From positions 1 to 30,668 of IMG/VR virus record IMGVR_UViG_3300025085_000115: 30,668 nt of DNA; one strand, 5' to 3'. This stretch comes from a virus. The notes under the pieces are model-generated. The model worked only from the letters and a program-made list of their open reading frames with translations, had not been told where the DNA came from and made no database searches. This document shows, piece by piece, positions 22,789 through 30,668 of the stretch; the first letter of the stretch is position 1; each line of letters begins with the position of its first letter. The translations under genes were made by a program, and so were the position numbers.

Positions 22789-24699
22789 ATGGCAAAATAT
22801 ACACCGACTTTATTAGGTAAAGACACAGAGATAAATATAGCACCTTTCTTTGGTGGGGGCTTTGTTGATGCAGGGGCAGCCCAACTCAACCAAGCAATTC
22901 AAAACAATGCTCAAGCAGTAACTGAGGCAAAGAATAAAAAGTTTGAACAAGCCCAAGCACTTAGAGATGGTATTGTTTCAGGACATTTTTCTGATATAAT
23001 GGCTGCTGAGGTTGGAGAAGATATAGCCAAGTTGGCTACCATGGGTACTTACTCAGAAGCATATGCAGTAACGCTTGCTGAGGCCAATGCTAAACTAGGT
23101 GTTAATGTTGCTAAACAAGCACAAATTACTACTAAGGCAGAGGAAATAACAAATCAATTTAAGGAAGACCCAAGTAACAAGTATTATAATCGTAATGCTT
23201 TAGGTGAAAATTTAGGTAATACAATCGAATCAGGTGGTTTAGATACACAAATGATTGATTTAGATAATTCACTAATAAATTTTAAGGGTAATGTAGCAAA
23301 CATAAAAGATGGTATTGTTAGGCAAGATTTTCAAAAGCAACTTGGAGAAATTACTCGTAAAGCGGTAGCGAATGGTGATATAAAATCTGCTAATAGTGCA
23401 TATTATAAATTAAATCAAACGACTGATGGTAGTAAATTTTTAAGTGGCTTTAGTGTTTATGATGCAGAAAACGGAATGTATGTTCCAAACTTTGATCAAA
23501 CCAAATTGCCTCCAATGGGTCTAGTAGAGATGTATAAAGGTTTAGATCCTGCGGCTGCTACTCTTATGGAGAACGCAGTAGCAAAAATGAAAGCAGATAA
23601 AAATGTTGCAGACAAAGATTTCACTGATGAATTAAAAAAGAATTATGAACAAAGATTCTTATTAAATGAAATGAGGAAGATGGCTCCAGGTGGCGGACAG
23701 ACTAGTGAGGATACAAATCAATTTCTTTCAAAACCACAAGACAGGACAACACCAGATGATACACCTTCTTATGATGATATGGAAAATTATGAAATGGTAA
23801 AAGATGCAGTAAACGGAATGGCGGATCTTGTTAATTTAAATCCTAATGATTTTATAAATGATAATGTGTCTTATGAAACTGTTAATATTGATGGTGTAGA
23901 TGTGAGAACATTAGATGTTACTGGATCAGGTTCAGGAACTAACCATCGTGTTGCTATATATAACGTATTAGATAATAATGGTAATACAAATAGAGAATAC
24001 AAAGAACCTAGAAAAGTATTACTGTCTATGGATGCAAGTGGTGATCAAACAATTTACTTTGTAGGAGGTACTGAAAGTCAACCTACTTATAACAAACTTA
24101 ACAGACGTAATGCTTCTGACTTTATATTAAGAATGGCTAATGATAATTTTGGAGGTGGAGCAACTGGAATTACAGCATTTAAAAGTTTTTATAAAATTGC
24201 AAAAGATAAAAATGAAATTAATCGAGATGGTTCTTATACACAATTTGGTTCTTTCAATGCTACAGATGATAATGTATTATCAAACGAGATAGATAATACC
24301 AATGAAGCCAGAAATACAGCCAACAGTGGCCCTGCTTATACTACACAGGAATTAAATAACATGTTTGAGACGAGTGATATTCCTACAATAAACGAAAAAT
24401 TAATCGAGATAAATCAAGACAATTTGAATAATGTTAGAATCTATAATACTTTAGAATCAAAATCAGATGGTAAAGTAAATGATGGTAAAAAATTCAAAGT
24501 AGTTCATTTTAAAAGACCAGATGATAATAGACAGTTTTACAATTTTAACAATTCGTGGGGTGTATTAACATATCAAAATGTAGAAGGCAACGGTCAATAT
24601 GGTGAGCCGCAAACAATAAAAGTTAAGACTAAAGATTATTTTAATTTGATTGGAGCACCAGGATCGGCAGATTTTAATGTGAACCCAACAGAAAGATAA
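22789..24699 (+). CDS. Internal virion (ejected/cargo) protein candidate
   Basis: This 636-residue protein opens MAKYTPTLLGKDTEINIAPF, then FGGGFVDAGAAQLNQAIQNN and a long Ala/Gln/Lys-rich helical region to about residue 310. The second half contains acidic, disordered-looking sequence (QDRTTPDDTPSYDDMENYEM, ~322-341) and beta-rich stretches such as VRTLDVTGSGSGTNHRVAIY and QTIYFVGGTESQPTYNKL. A helical N-terminal half with Gly-rich start is common in internal core or cargo proteins of podoviruses (T7 gp15 position). Its place between a gp14-like protein and a giant gp16-position protein supports that role. No catalytic motif is recognised. The gene is separated by nine bases from the previous stop and 14 from the next start. 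Confidence 0.82.
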   Translation: MAKYTPTLLGKDTEINIAPFFGGGFVDAGAAQLNQAIQNNAQAVTEAKNKKFEQAQALRDGIVSGHFSDIMAAEVGEDIAKLATMGTYSEAYAVTLAEANAKLGVNVAKQAQITTKAEEITNQFKEDPSNKYYNRNALGENLGNTIESGGLDTQMIDLDNSLINFKGNVANIKDGIVRQDFQKQLGEITRKAVANGDIKSANSAYYKLNQTTDGSKFLSGFSVYDAENGMYVPNFDQTKLPPMGLVEMYKGLDPAAATLMENAVAKMKADKNVADKDFTDELKKNYEQRFLLNEMRKMAPGGGQTSEDTNQFLSKPQDRTTPDDTPSYDDMENYEMVKDAVNGMADLVNLNPNDFINDNVSYETVNIDGVDVRTLDVTGSGSGTNHRVAIYNVLDNNGNTNREYKEPRKVLLSMDASGDQTIYFVGGTESQPTYNKLNRRNASDFILRMANDNFGGGATGITAFKSFYKIAKDKNEINRDGSYTQFGSFNATDDNVLSNEIDNTNEARNTANSGPAYTTQELNNMFETSDIPTINEKLIEINQDNLNNVRIYNTLESKSDGKVNDGKKFKVVHFKRPDDNRQFYNFNNSWGVLTYQNVEGNGQYGEPQTIKVKTKDYFNLIGAPGSADFNVNPTER

Positions 24700-24713
24700 A
24701 ATACAAAAAATTC

Positions 24714-27700
24714 ATGGAAGACGAAGATTTTTTAGATTTAAGTTTAGATAGTAGAGAGGATAAACTAACTATTTTTGCTAGTGAAATGGCTGCAATGGGT
24801 GACATGAATTTTGCGGCTCAAGGAAGTATTCAAAATTTGGCAGGAGTTTTAGGACCAGGAGTAACTTCAGATCAGTTTAATGCTGCTACTCAATGGGCTA
24901 ACACTTCTAAAAGAAATAGATACGATAAAGGTCAGGAGTTAAACTCAATGTTTCCTGAGTTGTTCCCTGAACTAGAAGGGTTACAGTTTCCTACTTTTGA
25001 ATTAAACGAGGGTTCCGTAGATGTTGCTAATCAAGATAAAGATCCTGATATAGCACAAGGTAAATGGGGTAAAATACAATCTGCTATAGATGAAGGAACT
25101 AATATGTATGCTAACCAAGAAATGGATGGTATTATATCTGATCCAGGATTATTACCAGAGGGTACAGATGAATCTATAAAAAAGAATTTAATACAGTACG
25201 GTCAAGTAATGAAACTTACTGATCCTGCTTACGAAAAAAAATACACACAAGGTCCTAATCAAAAAAGTCCTTTTGTGGATCCAAAGCAGGCATATTTATT
25301 TACTAAGCAAGCAAGAAATTTTCAAGGAACAAAGTTTAAAGTAAATGCATTAAGATATATTGCACAAAACTATAATAAAGATCTTCATTCTTATGTAGAT
25401 AGAAATGAAGACTTTTTTAAATACATGCCAGAACTTCGTGAAGACGAACAGTTCATGGAGATGTATAAATCACATGAAGATATTGCATCAGCATATCATA
25501 CTCATATGAAAGATAATTTTAGTGAAATGTATGCTCAGGATGGTAGAGATATTTTACAAACAATGAGACTTTCAGGTAAAATGGGTATGGGTGGCTTTGG
25601 CTCTCCTGTTCCTGGTTATTTAGATACATCTATTGCTGTTGGAGTAGGCGGTTTAGTTGAAGGGTTTGGTAATCTTTTAGGTGGTGTTGTTGAATTTGGA
25701 GGTAAGTATGGTAAATATTTAAATCCTTTAGGAGGAACAATTGCTGCTGCTGAAATAATTAATGAATCTTTTTTAATGTCAGACGAACAAAAGGCGGCTA
25801 AAAAAGAACTAGATGATGTTTACGACAGAAAAGTAGAAGATGTTTCGGATAGTGTATCTCATTTTTTCTCTTCAGACAATTGGAAGGACACAGCAATAGG
25901 TCAGTATGCTAATATACCTAATGAAGTAGCAGGTGCAGATCTTTCTGAAAACCCTATGTATATACTACCAATGACTTTAAAGACAGTTGGTGAAATGGCT
26001 CCTGCAATTGTAGCAGCCGCTTATTCAGGCGGAGGTACATTAGTAGCAGGTGGTATAATGGGGGGTGACCAATTTTTTAAATCTTACCATCAAACAAATA
26101 AAGAAGCAAGAGAACTTGGAGTAGATCCAGAAGATGCAGAAGCAATGGCACTAAGTATAGGTCTTGTTACTGGTGGTACAAGTGCAATATTTAATAACCC
26201 TTTAGCCAGAAGAGGTGCAGCCGCTATGATGGGTATTAGAAATAAAGCGACAAATGAAGCAGTTAAAACTTTAGCCACAACAGGAAGCAGACAGGCTGCA
26301 ATAAAAGCAGGTACAAAAGCATACTTAAAAGAAGTTGGAGGAGAAGAAATTGAAGAACTTGTACAGGGTGGTTTTGAAAATTATCAAAAATACAAGTATG
26401 ATCAATCAACTCCTAATCCAGTATATGGTGTGGATAAATTTATGTCATCGACAGAATTTACAAACACTTTAATCCTTACTGCTACTGCAACAACATTAAT
26501 GGCAAGCCCAAACATGGCTGTTTCTTCTACACAGTTAGAAAAAGAGGCCTGGACAACAGCAGCATTAGATTATGAAAATTTTGAAAAATCTATACAAAAA
26601 GAATTAAATAAAAAGAACCCTAAGTTTTCTAAAGAAACAGCAGCAGGAATGCTAGAGAAGGCTAAAGTTTATGAAGGTATAGTAAAAAACCTAAAAGACT
26701 CAGGAACTAAAATTAATGATATAGTAGAACTTGCTGACGTTGAATACAATGCAATGAACACTACTAATAATGCAGAACCAGAGGTTGCACAAGGTAACAC
26801 TTCTGAGCCTACAGTAGAAGAAAAGAAACAGGATATCAAAGATGGTATTCCAAAAAGAGGCTCTATAGTAGATGGCTCTAAAGTTGTATCTATAATAGAA
26901 AATATTGGAGATAGTAGTAAAGACATTGAGTTAAAAAGTAAGTTAGACAACATCCAGGGTCGATCTTTTAAAATGAAAAGAACAGAACTTGAAACCTTGT
27001 ATGAAACAAATAAAGAGTTTAAACAGTTTGTTGATGAAAATCCAGACATGGAGTATGATGGTAAAAATAAAAATGCTCCTGCTGTTATTGATAATGAAGG
27101 AAATGTTTTAGATGGAATGAAAAGGTTGGCTGCTGCTTATAACAGAGGTCAAAAAGGAATAAGAGTTTTTACAGAAAATGAAGTAAAACTATCAAAAGAA
27201 AAAGAGTCTGCCGCAAAAGCAAGGTATGATGAAATAATGTCCCCTCCTGTTACAGAAAACCCAGAGATAGAAAACATACAAAAATTAGGAGAACACTTTC
27301 AAAGAGTTTTTAAAGGATCAACAATATCTTTTGATCAATCAGAATTTGATGCTGTTGCAAAAGAAGCAGGTGAAGATCCTAATATAACTAAAGGTTTAAG
27401 AAATAGAAATAATAATCAAATATATATAAATCCAAGAAATGCAACTTTAGATACACCTATACATGAGTTTGCTCATATATGGGAAGATATGTTGGCCGAG
27501 ATTAATCCAGATGCACATAAAACTGCTATGAATTTAATTAAAGGAACAAAATTTCATAAAGAGGCTATTGCAAAAGGTTATGGAGATAGATCTTTAAACG
27601 AAGCATTGGTACAAGCAATTGGTGAAAAAAGTGCAAAAATCTTCAAAGATCCTAAGAGACAATCACAATTTGAAAAAGTAATTGAGCAAGTTAAAGATAT

Positions 27701-30668
27701 TATAAGAAAAGCATTAGACTTACCTGTCGGTGCTGATTTTGACATTAAGACTTCAAGCATAGACGAAGTAATTAATAGTAGTGCAGAAAAAATTATGTCT
27801 GCAACTAATATACAATCGCCAAAATCACTATCACCATCTAAGCCACAGGGTATTGACATGGACGCTCATAGGATGAAACCTTATAAAAAAGCGGAGAGAG
27901 AAGCGATAGCGGAATTTGATAATCTAAAAGAATTATTAAAGAATGATCCTACTTTAGCAGAAATAAATACTGTCAAAGACAAATCAGGTAGAATTAAATT
28001 TGAAAAGCAAGGTAAGAAAACTAAAGTAAAAATTGCCAAAGAATCATATAACATGGTTAATGGTCTTGAAGAATATTTTGAAGGAACCCTTAAGGATAAA
28101 GTAAATCAGATTGGTGATAAAATTGTAGATGAATATAATGCTAATTCTACTGTTGAAGAGGTAGTGAAAGGAATGGGTTGGTATAAAGATCTACACACTA
28201 AAATGAGAAATATATTTGGTGGTAGAACTAACTTTTTTGGTAGATTAATTGGGGCGACCTCAGCACAGACAGATGTTAGAAACAATTACAAATATGCTTT
28301 AGGAGCACTTAAAGGTTATTCAAAAGGTGCTTATGATTCTTATGTAGAAGATTATAAAGATTTTATAGATAGAGTTGAACAATTTGAAAATGAGGAAGAA
28401 CTAACTCAGTTCTTCAATGAATATAAAGGAAGGGCTATAAACACCGCAAAGAATTTAGGTCAAAGCACAAAAATATTTAATGTAGATCCAGATCCAAAAG
28501 ATATAGAAGCAACAAAAAGAAAGTTGTTAAACTTATGGCCAAAGGCTAATGTATTATATAGAACAGACAATCCTAGTTTAAGGTATGGGATAAATAGTCC
28601 TGCAACCGCAAAAGTGTTAGCAGGTATTTGGTTGAAGCAAACACAAAAAACAAAAACAAATAACTTTTATAAAAATGTGGTTGGTTTAACTACTAATCCT
28701 ACTATTGACGTATGGGCTGCTCGTACTATCAGAAGAATGATATACGATGGTAATATTGATAGATATAGAATTCCAGAACGTGCGGAAAATGGAGTCAGCG
28801 AAGAAATATTAGTTAACTCAGGTAATATATCTGATTACAGACTTGCTGAAGAAGTTATAATTAATGCTTCAGAAAAACTAGGAATGGATCCAGACGATCT
28901 ACAGGCATACTTATGGTTTGCAGAAAAAGATCTTTGGTTAAAAAAAGGATGGTCAAAAGGTTCTGCTGCCAAGAAAGGAGACTTCAGAGATGAGTCGTCA
29001 AAAAATGAAATAACTAGATACTACTTAGGTTTAAGCACAGAAAGAAAAAATTACAAAAACCCTGTTTTGGAAAATCAAGACAAATTAGAAATGCTCAAAG
29101 CAGAGGGAGTTAGTATTGAAGAAGATTTAAGAGAACAAGATTTAATTTCTTTAAAAGTAAATACAACAAGATCACAATATTTAGATGACCCTGAAAGAAG
29201 TTTTGATGCTGAGATGATTGTAGATTCGAATCAAGATATGACTCCTGTTTTAAAAAGAGCATTAGAGTCAGCAAAGAAGCATGAACAAGAATCTGTATTC
29301 TTATCAGAAGTTTTACCTATTGATGAGAGAATGGATCCTGAAACCATGGAGAGAGAGTTAGCAAAAAAGCCAAACGCTAGACCTGCTGTTGAATTACAGT
29401 TTGTAAATCCTTTAAGTTTTGACGAAGCAACTAAATTTGCACAAGACAATATAGAAAAAGAAGGTGTTCAAATTGGTCCTGTAAAAACTACTATTTCAAG
29501 TTATACTATAATAACTAATGAGTCAGGTGATAAGGCTATTGGTCTTAAATATCAATTTGTTCCAGAGTTTGTTTTTGAAAATGAAGAGGATATAACTGAA
29601 GAAAATCTAAACCAAGCAACAGTAGATTGGGTTAATAATGCACAAGAAACTAAATTAAATTTAGAGAATAACGAAAATGTTTTGTACTTTTACAACCATT
29701 ATGTAGATAGTTTCGTTGCTCACAATAATCAATATAATGAAATTTTAAATAACATAAAAAATGGATCAAAAGACATATTTAAAGGAACTAGCAAAACACG
29801 CACAAAGGAATACTTCCAATCCAAAGGCAGATCAGAACTTGAATCAGAAACAAGTTCAGGTTTCGATGCACAAAGAAACGAAGATGGAGGAGATAGACCA
29901 AGATTCTCTGGAACTTTACAGACAGATGATGGCGGATCGATATCACAAGTTGCACACAGAAGAATAGACACACAAAGTCTACCTAATAAATTAACACAAT
30001 TATTATCTGCACTTAGCAAAGATGGGTTTACTCCATCAGAACTTATTCCTGTAATACAAATGTATTCACAGAGAACTGATGGTAAAGAGATATCTATTAA
30101 AGATGCAAGACTACTTCTAAATGAGTACATGGGTTCACAAGGCTTTAGACAGAGAGGTTTTGAAACTAACTCTATAGAAAAATCTGCATCTGAAAACAAA
30201 GAATTGTATGATTGGGTAAATCAAAATCCTAACTATTACAGAACTATGAACATCCAAGAAACTATGGAGTTTGTAATAGATGAAATAGAAAATCGTGGAG
30301 GTTTCGATGATGCAACTGTAATTAAAGATTTAATTAAAGGTAACACTACTGTTGAAGAGTCTGCTCGTGTGCAGTTGGCTCGTATGGCAGCGTTAAAACA
30401 TTACGGAAAAAAAATAAGCGACTTTAGATCTGAAGGAGGATCAGACGCTGATATTGATGCAGCATTAAGTGTAATGTCTGATATAGAAAAGGCTTTAGCA
30501 TCTGAAGCAACAGACGCAGGACGTGCAATTGCAGCACTTAGATCTTGGACTTCTCAAACTCCAGAATCTTTAATTGATAGATTAGAGATAGAAATGGAGA
30601 AGTATAATGAGTCTTTAGAAAATCCTGGTAAGTTTAAATCTTTTGCGAATAAAATATTTGGGACTGGT
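24714..30668 (+). CDS. Giant polyvalent internal protein with ParB-like and metallopeptidase domains (3' partial)
   Basis: One frame is open from this ATG to the last base: at least 1985 residues with no stop. Residues ~295-345 (VGVGGLVEGFGNLLGGVVEF) and ~421-500 (AAYSGGGTLVAGGIMGG, LSIGLVTGGTSAIF) are hydrophobic and glycine-rich, as in membrane-crossing ejection proteins. Residues ~716-815 look like a ParB/sulfiredoxin-type domain: APAVIDNEGNVLDGMKRLAA (788-807), with the D/G-x-x-R element at 800-804. Residues ~880-990 hold a zinc metallopeptidase: TPIHEFAHIW with His917, Glu918 and His921, and NEAL with Glu963 as likely third ligand. Residues ~1150-1430 form an unnamed block (GRLIGATSAQT; TIDVWAARTIRRM at 1331; DLQAYLWFAEKDLW at 1395). 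Near 1927, ALASEATDAGRAIAALRSW is a helix common in phage polyvalent proteins. Probably ejected with the genome. Confidence 0.9.
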   Translation, partial: MEDEDFLDLSLDSREDKLTIFASEMAAMGDMNFAAQGSIQNLAGVLGPGVTSDQFNAATQWANTSKRNRYDKGQELNSMFPELFPELEGLQFPTFELNEGSVDVANQDKDPDIAQGKWGKIQSAIDEGTNMYANQEMDGIISDPGLLPEGTDESIKKNLIQYGQVMKLTDPAYEKKYTQGPNQKSPFVDPKQAYLFTKQARNFQGTKFKVNALRYIAQNYNKDLHSYVDRNEDFFKYMPELREDEQFMEMYKSHEDIASAYHTHMKDNFSEMYAQDGRDILQTMRLSGKMGMGGFGSPVPGYLDTSIAVGVGGLVEGFGNLLGGVVEFGGKYGKYLNPLGGTIAAAEIINESFLMSDEQKAAKKELDDVYDRKVEDVSDSVSHFFSSDNWKDTAIGQYANIPNEVAGADLSENPMYILPMTLKTVGEMAPAIVAAAYSGGGTLVAGGIMGGDQFFKSYHQTNKEARELGVDPEDAEAMALSIGLVTGGTSAIFNNPLARRGAAAMMGIRNKATNEAVKTLATTGSRQAAIKAGTKAYLKEVGGEEIEELVQGGFENYQKYKYDQSTPNPVYGVDKFMSSTEFTNTLILTATATTLMASPNMAVSSTQLEKEAWTTAALDYENFEKSIQKELNKKNPKFSKETAAGMLEKAKVYEGIVKNLKDSGTKINDIVELADVEYNAMNTTNNAEPEVAQGNTSEPTVEEKKQDIKDGIPKRGSIVDGSKVVSIIENIGDSSKDIELKSKLDNIQGRSFKMKRTELETLYETNKEFKQFVDENPDMEYDGKNKNAPAVIDNEGNVLDGMKRLAAAYNRGQKGIRVFTENEVKLSKEKESAAKARYDEIMSPPVTENPEIENIQKLGEHFQRVFKGSTISFDQSEFDAVAKEAGEDPNITKGLRNRNNNQIYINPRNATLDTPIHEFAHIWEDMLAEINPDAHKTAMNLIKGTKFHKEAIAKGYGDRSLNEALVQAIGEKSAKIFKDPKRQSQFEKVIEQVKDIIRKALDLPVGADFDIKTSSIDEVINSSAEKIMSATNIQSPKSLSPSKPQGIDMDAHRMKPYKKAEREAIAEFDNLKELLKNDPTLAEINTVKDKSGRIKFEKQGKKTKVKIAKESYNMVNGLEEYFEGTLKDKVNQIGDKIVDEYNANSTVEEVVKGMGWYKDLHTKMRNIFGGRTNFFGRLIGATSAQTDVRNNYKYALGALKGYSKGAYDSYVEDYKDFIDRVEQFENEEELTQFFNEYKGRAINTAKNLGQSTKIFNVDPDPKDIEATKRKLLNLWPKANVLYRTDNPSLRYGINSPATAKVLAGIWLKQTQKTKTNNFYKNVVGLTTNPTIDVWAARTIRRMIYDGNIDRYRIPERAENGVSEEILVNSGNISDYRLAEEVIINASEKLGMDPDDLQAYLWFAEKDLWLKKGWSKGSAAKKGDFRDESSKNEITRYYLGLSTERKNYKNPVLENQDKLEMLKAEGVSIEEDLREQDLISLKVNTTRSQYLDDPERSFDAEMIVDSNQDMTPVLKRALESAKKHEQESVFLSEVLPIDERMDPETMERELAKKPNARPAVELQFVNPLSFDEATKFAQDNIEKEGVQIGPVKTTISSYTIITNESGDKAIGLKYQFVPEFVFENEEDITEENLNQATVDWVNNAQETKLNLENNENVLYFYNHYVDSFVAHNNQYNEILNNIKNGSKDIFKGTSKTRTKEYFQSKGRSELESETSSGFDAQRNEDGGDRPRFSGTLQTDDGGSISQVAHRRIDTQSLPNKLTQLLSALSKDGFTPSELIPVIQMYSQRTDGKEISIKDARLLLNEYMGSQGFRQRGFETNSIEKSASENKELYDWVNQNPNYYRTMNIQETMEFVIDEIENRGGFDDATVIKDLIKGNTTVEESARVQLARMAALKHYGKKISDFRSEGGSDADIDAALSVMSDIEKALASEATDAGRAIAALRSWTSQTPESLIDRLEIEMEKYNESLENPGKFKSFANKIFGTG
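26062..26070 (+). repeat. GGGGYGACC motif, copy 5 (T form)
   Basis: GGGGTGACC in a run of six G, inside the giant polyvalent gene. It is read as ..GG GGT GAC C.. (Gly-Gly-Asp), the same phase as copy 1. Confidence 0.5.
28251..28259 (+). repeat. GGGGYGACC motif, copy 6 (C form)
   Basis: GGGGCGACC inside the giant polyvalent gene, read as GGG GCG ACC (Gly-Ala-Thr) in the LIGATSAQT segment. Confidence 0.5.

Noticed and set aside
29761-29967. 68-codon + strand open frame inside the giant polyvalent gene with a protein-like sequence
   Set aside because: Its codons (ctg, gcg, cga, tcg, acg, cac) are unlike the A/T-ending codons of the window. The main frame across the same bases keeps normal usage and continues past both ends. 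An overlapping gene is not supported.
940-30199. Many minus-strand open frames of 60-156 codons (for example 17857-18297, 29729-30199, 2014-2397)
   Set aside because: All lie opposite long + strand genes with good codon use, are rich in Ser/Cys/Ile from reverse reading of A/T-rich codons, and show no domain pattern.
1-30668. Alternative genetic code (TAG or TGA reassigned), as in some crAss-like phages
   Set aside because: TAA, TAG and TGA all end genes at sensible places next to new starts, and long genes contain no in-frame stops needing read-through.
1-30668. tRNA genes, CRISPR arrays, insertion sequences, integrase or attachment sites
   Set aside because: The DNA is almost entirely coding for virion proteins. 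No cloverleaf, repeat-spacer array, inverted terminal repeat or recombinase motif was found.

Overview
The window is one densely packed late (virion) gene block of a tailed phage, AT-rich and read entirely on the + strand. Sixteen coding regions fill almost all of it. Both ends are cut: a 21-codon gene tail at the left and a giant gene open through the last base at the right. The largest gap is 85 bases, so there is no empty stretch over 300 bases. Stops are TAA, TAG and TGA, all behaving as normal stops. Almost no start codon has a Shine-Dalgarno sequence; starts are preceded by A/T-rich sequence. Together with Bacteroidota-style FN3 domains, a BACON-like domain and one Bacteroidota-type promoter candidate, this suggests a host in the Bacteroidota, probably a marine flavobacterium. 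That is inference. No terminase, portal, major capsid, polymerase, integrase, tRNA or CRISPR gene is visible, so taxonomy is open. The tail proteins recall podovirus-type and crAss-like (Crassvirales) phages.

Left part (1-11.7 kb), host recognition: a gene end, a strong terminator overlapping a possible promoter, then a tail protein (140-1360), a fibre (1367-2575), a 2532-residue giant fibre ending in a self-cleaving S74 chaperone (2589-10187), a small acidic protein (10193-10597) and an adhesin-like protein (10598-11665).

Middle part (11.7-22.2 kb): a GT-A glycosyltransferase (11694-12347), a small coiled-coil protein (12433-12717), and three connector/adaptor-like proteins (12695-14933). 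A giant nozzle/muzzle-like tail protein follows (14936-20176); its conserved C-terminal part seems to lie in the next gene (20182-21741), with Ig-, FN3-, BACON- and C-type-lectin-like modules between the two halves. A cupin protein comes next (21692-22186).

Right part (22.2-30.7 kb), internal or ejected proteins: a 201-residue Gly/Ala-rich protein, a 636-residue protein, and a protein of at least 1985 residues with two hydrophobic glycine-rich segments, a ParB-like domain, an HExxH metallopeptidase domain and further polyvalent-protein modules. The order adaptor, nozzle, small internal protein, larger internal protein, giant internal protein parallels T7 genes 11-12-14-15-16, although the sequences are not obviously T7-like.

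Three things deserve most attention: the apparently split and domain-invaded nozzle, the polyvalent giant protein in the ejection-protein position, and a strand-biased GC-rich nonamer, GGGGYGACC, occurring six times in different reading frames.
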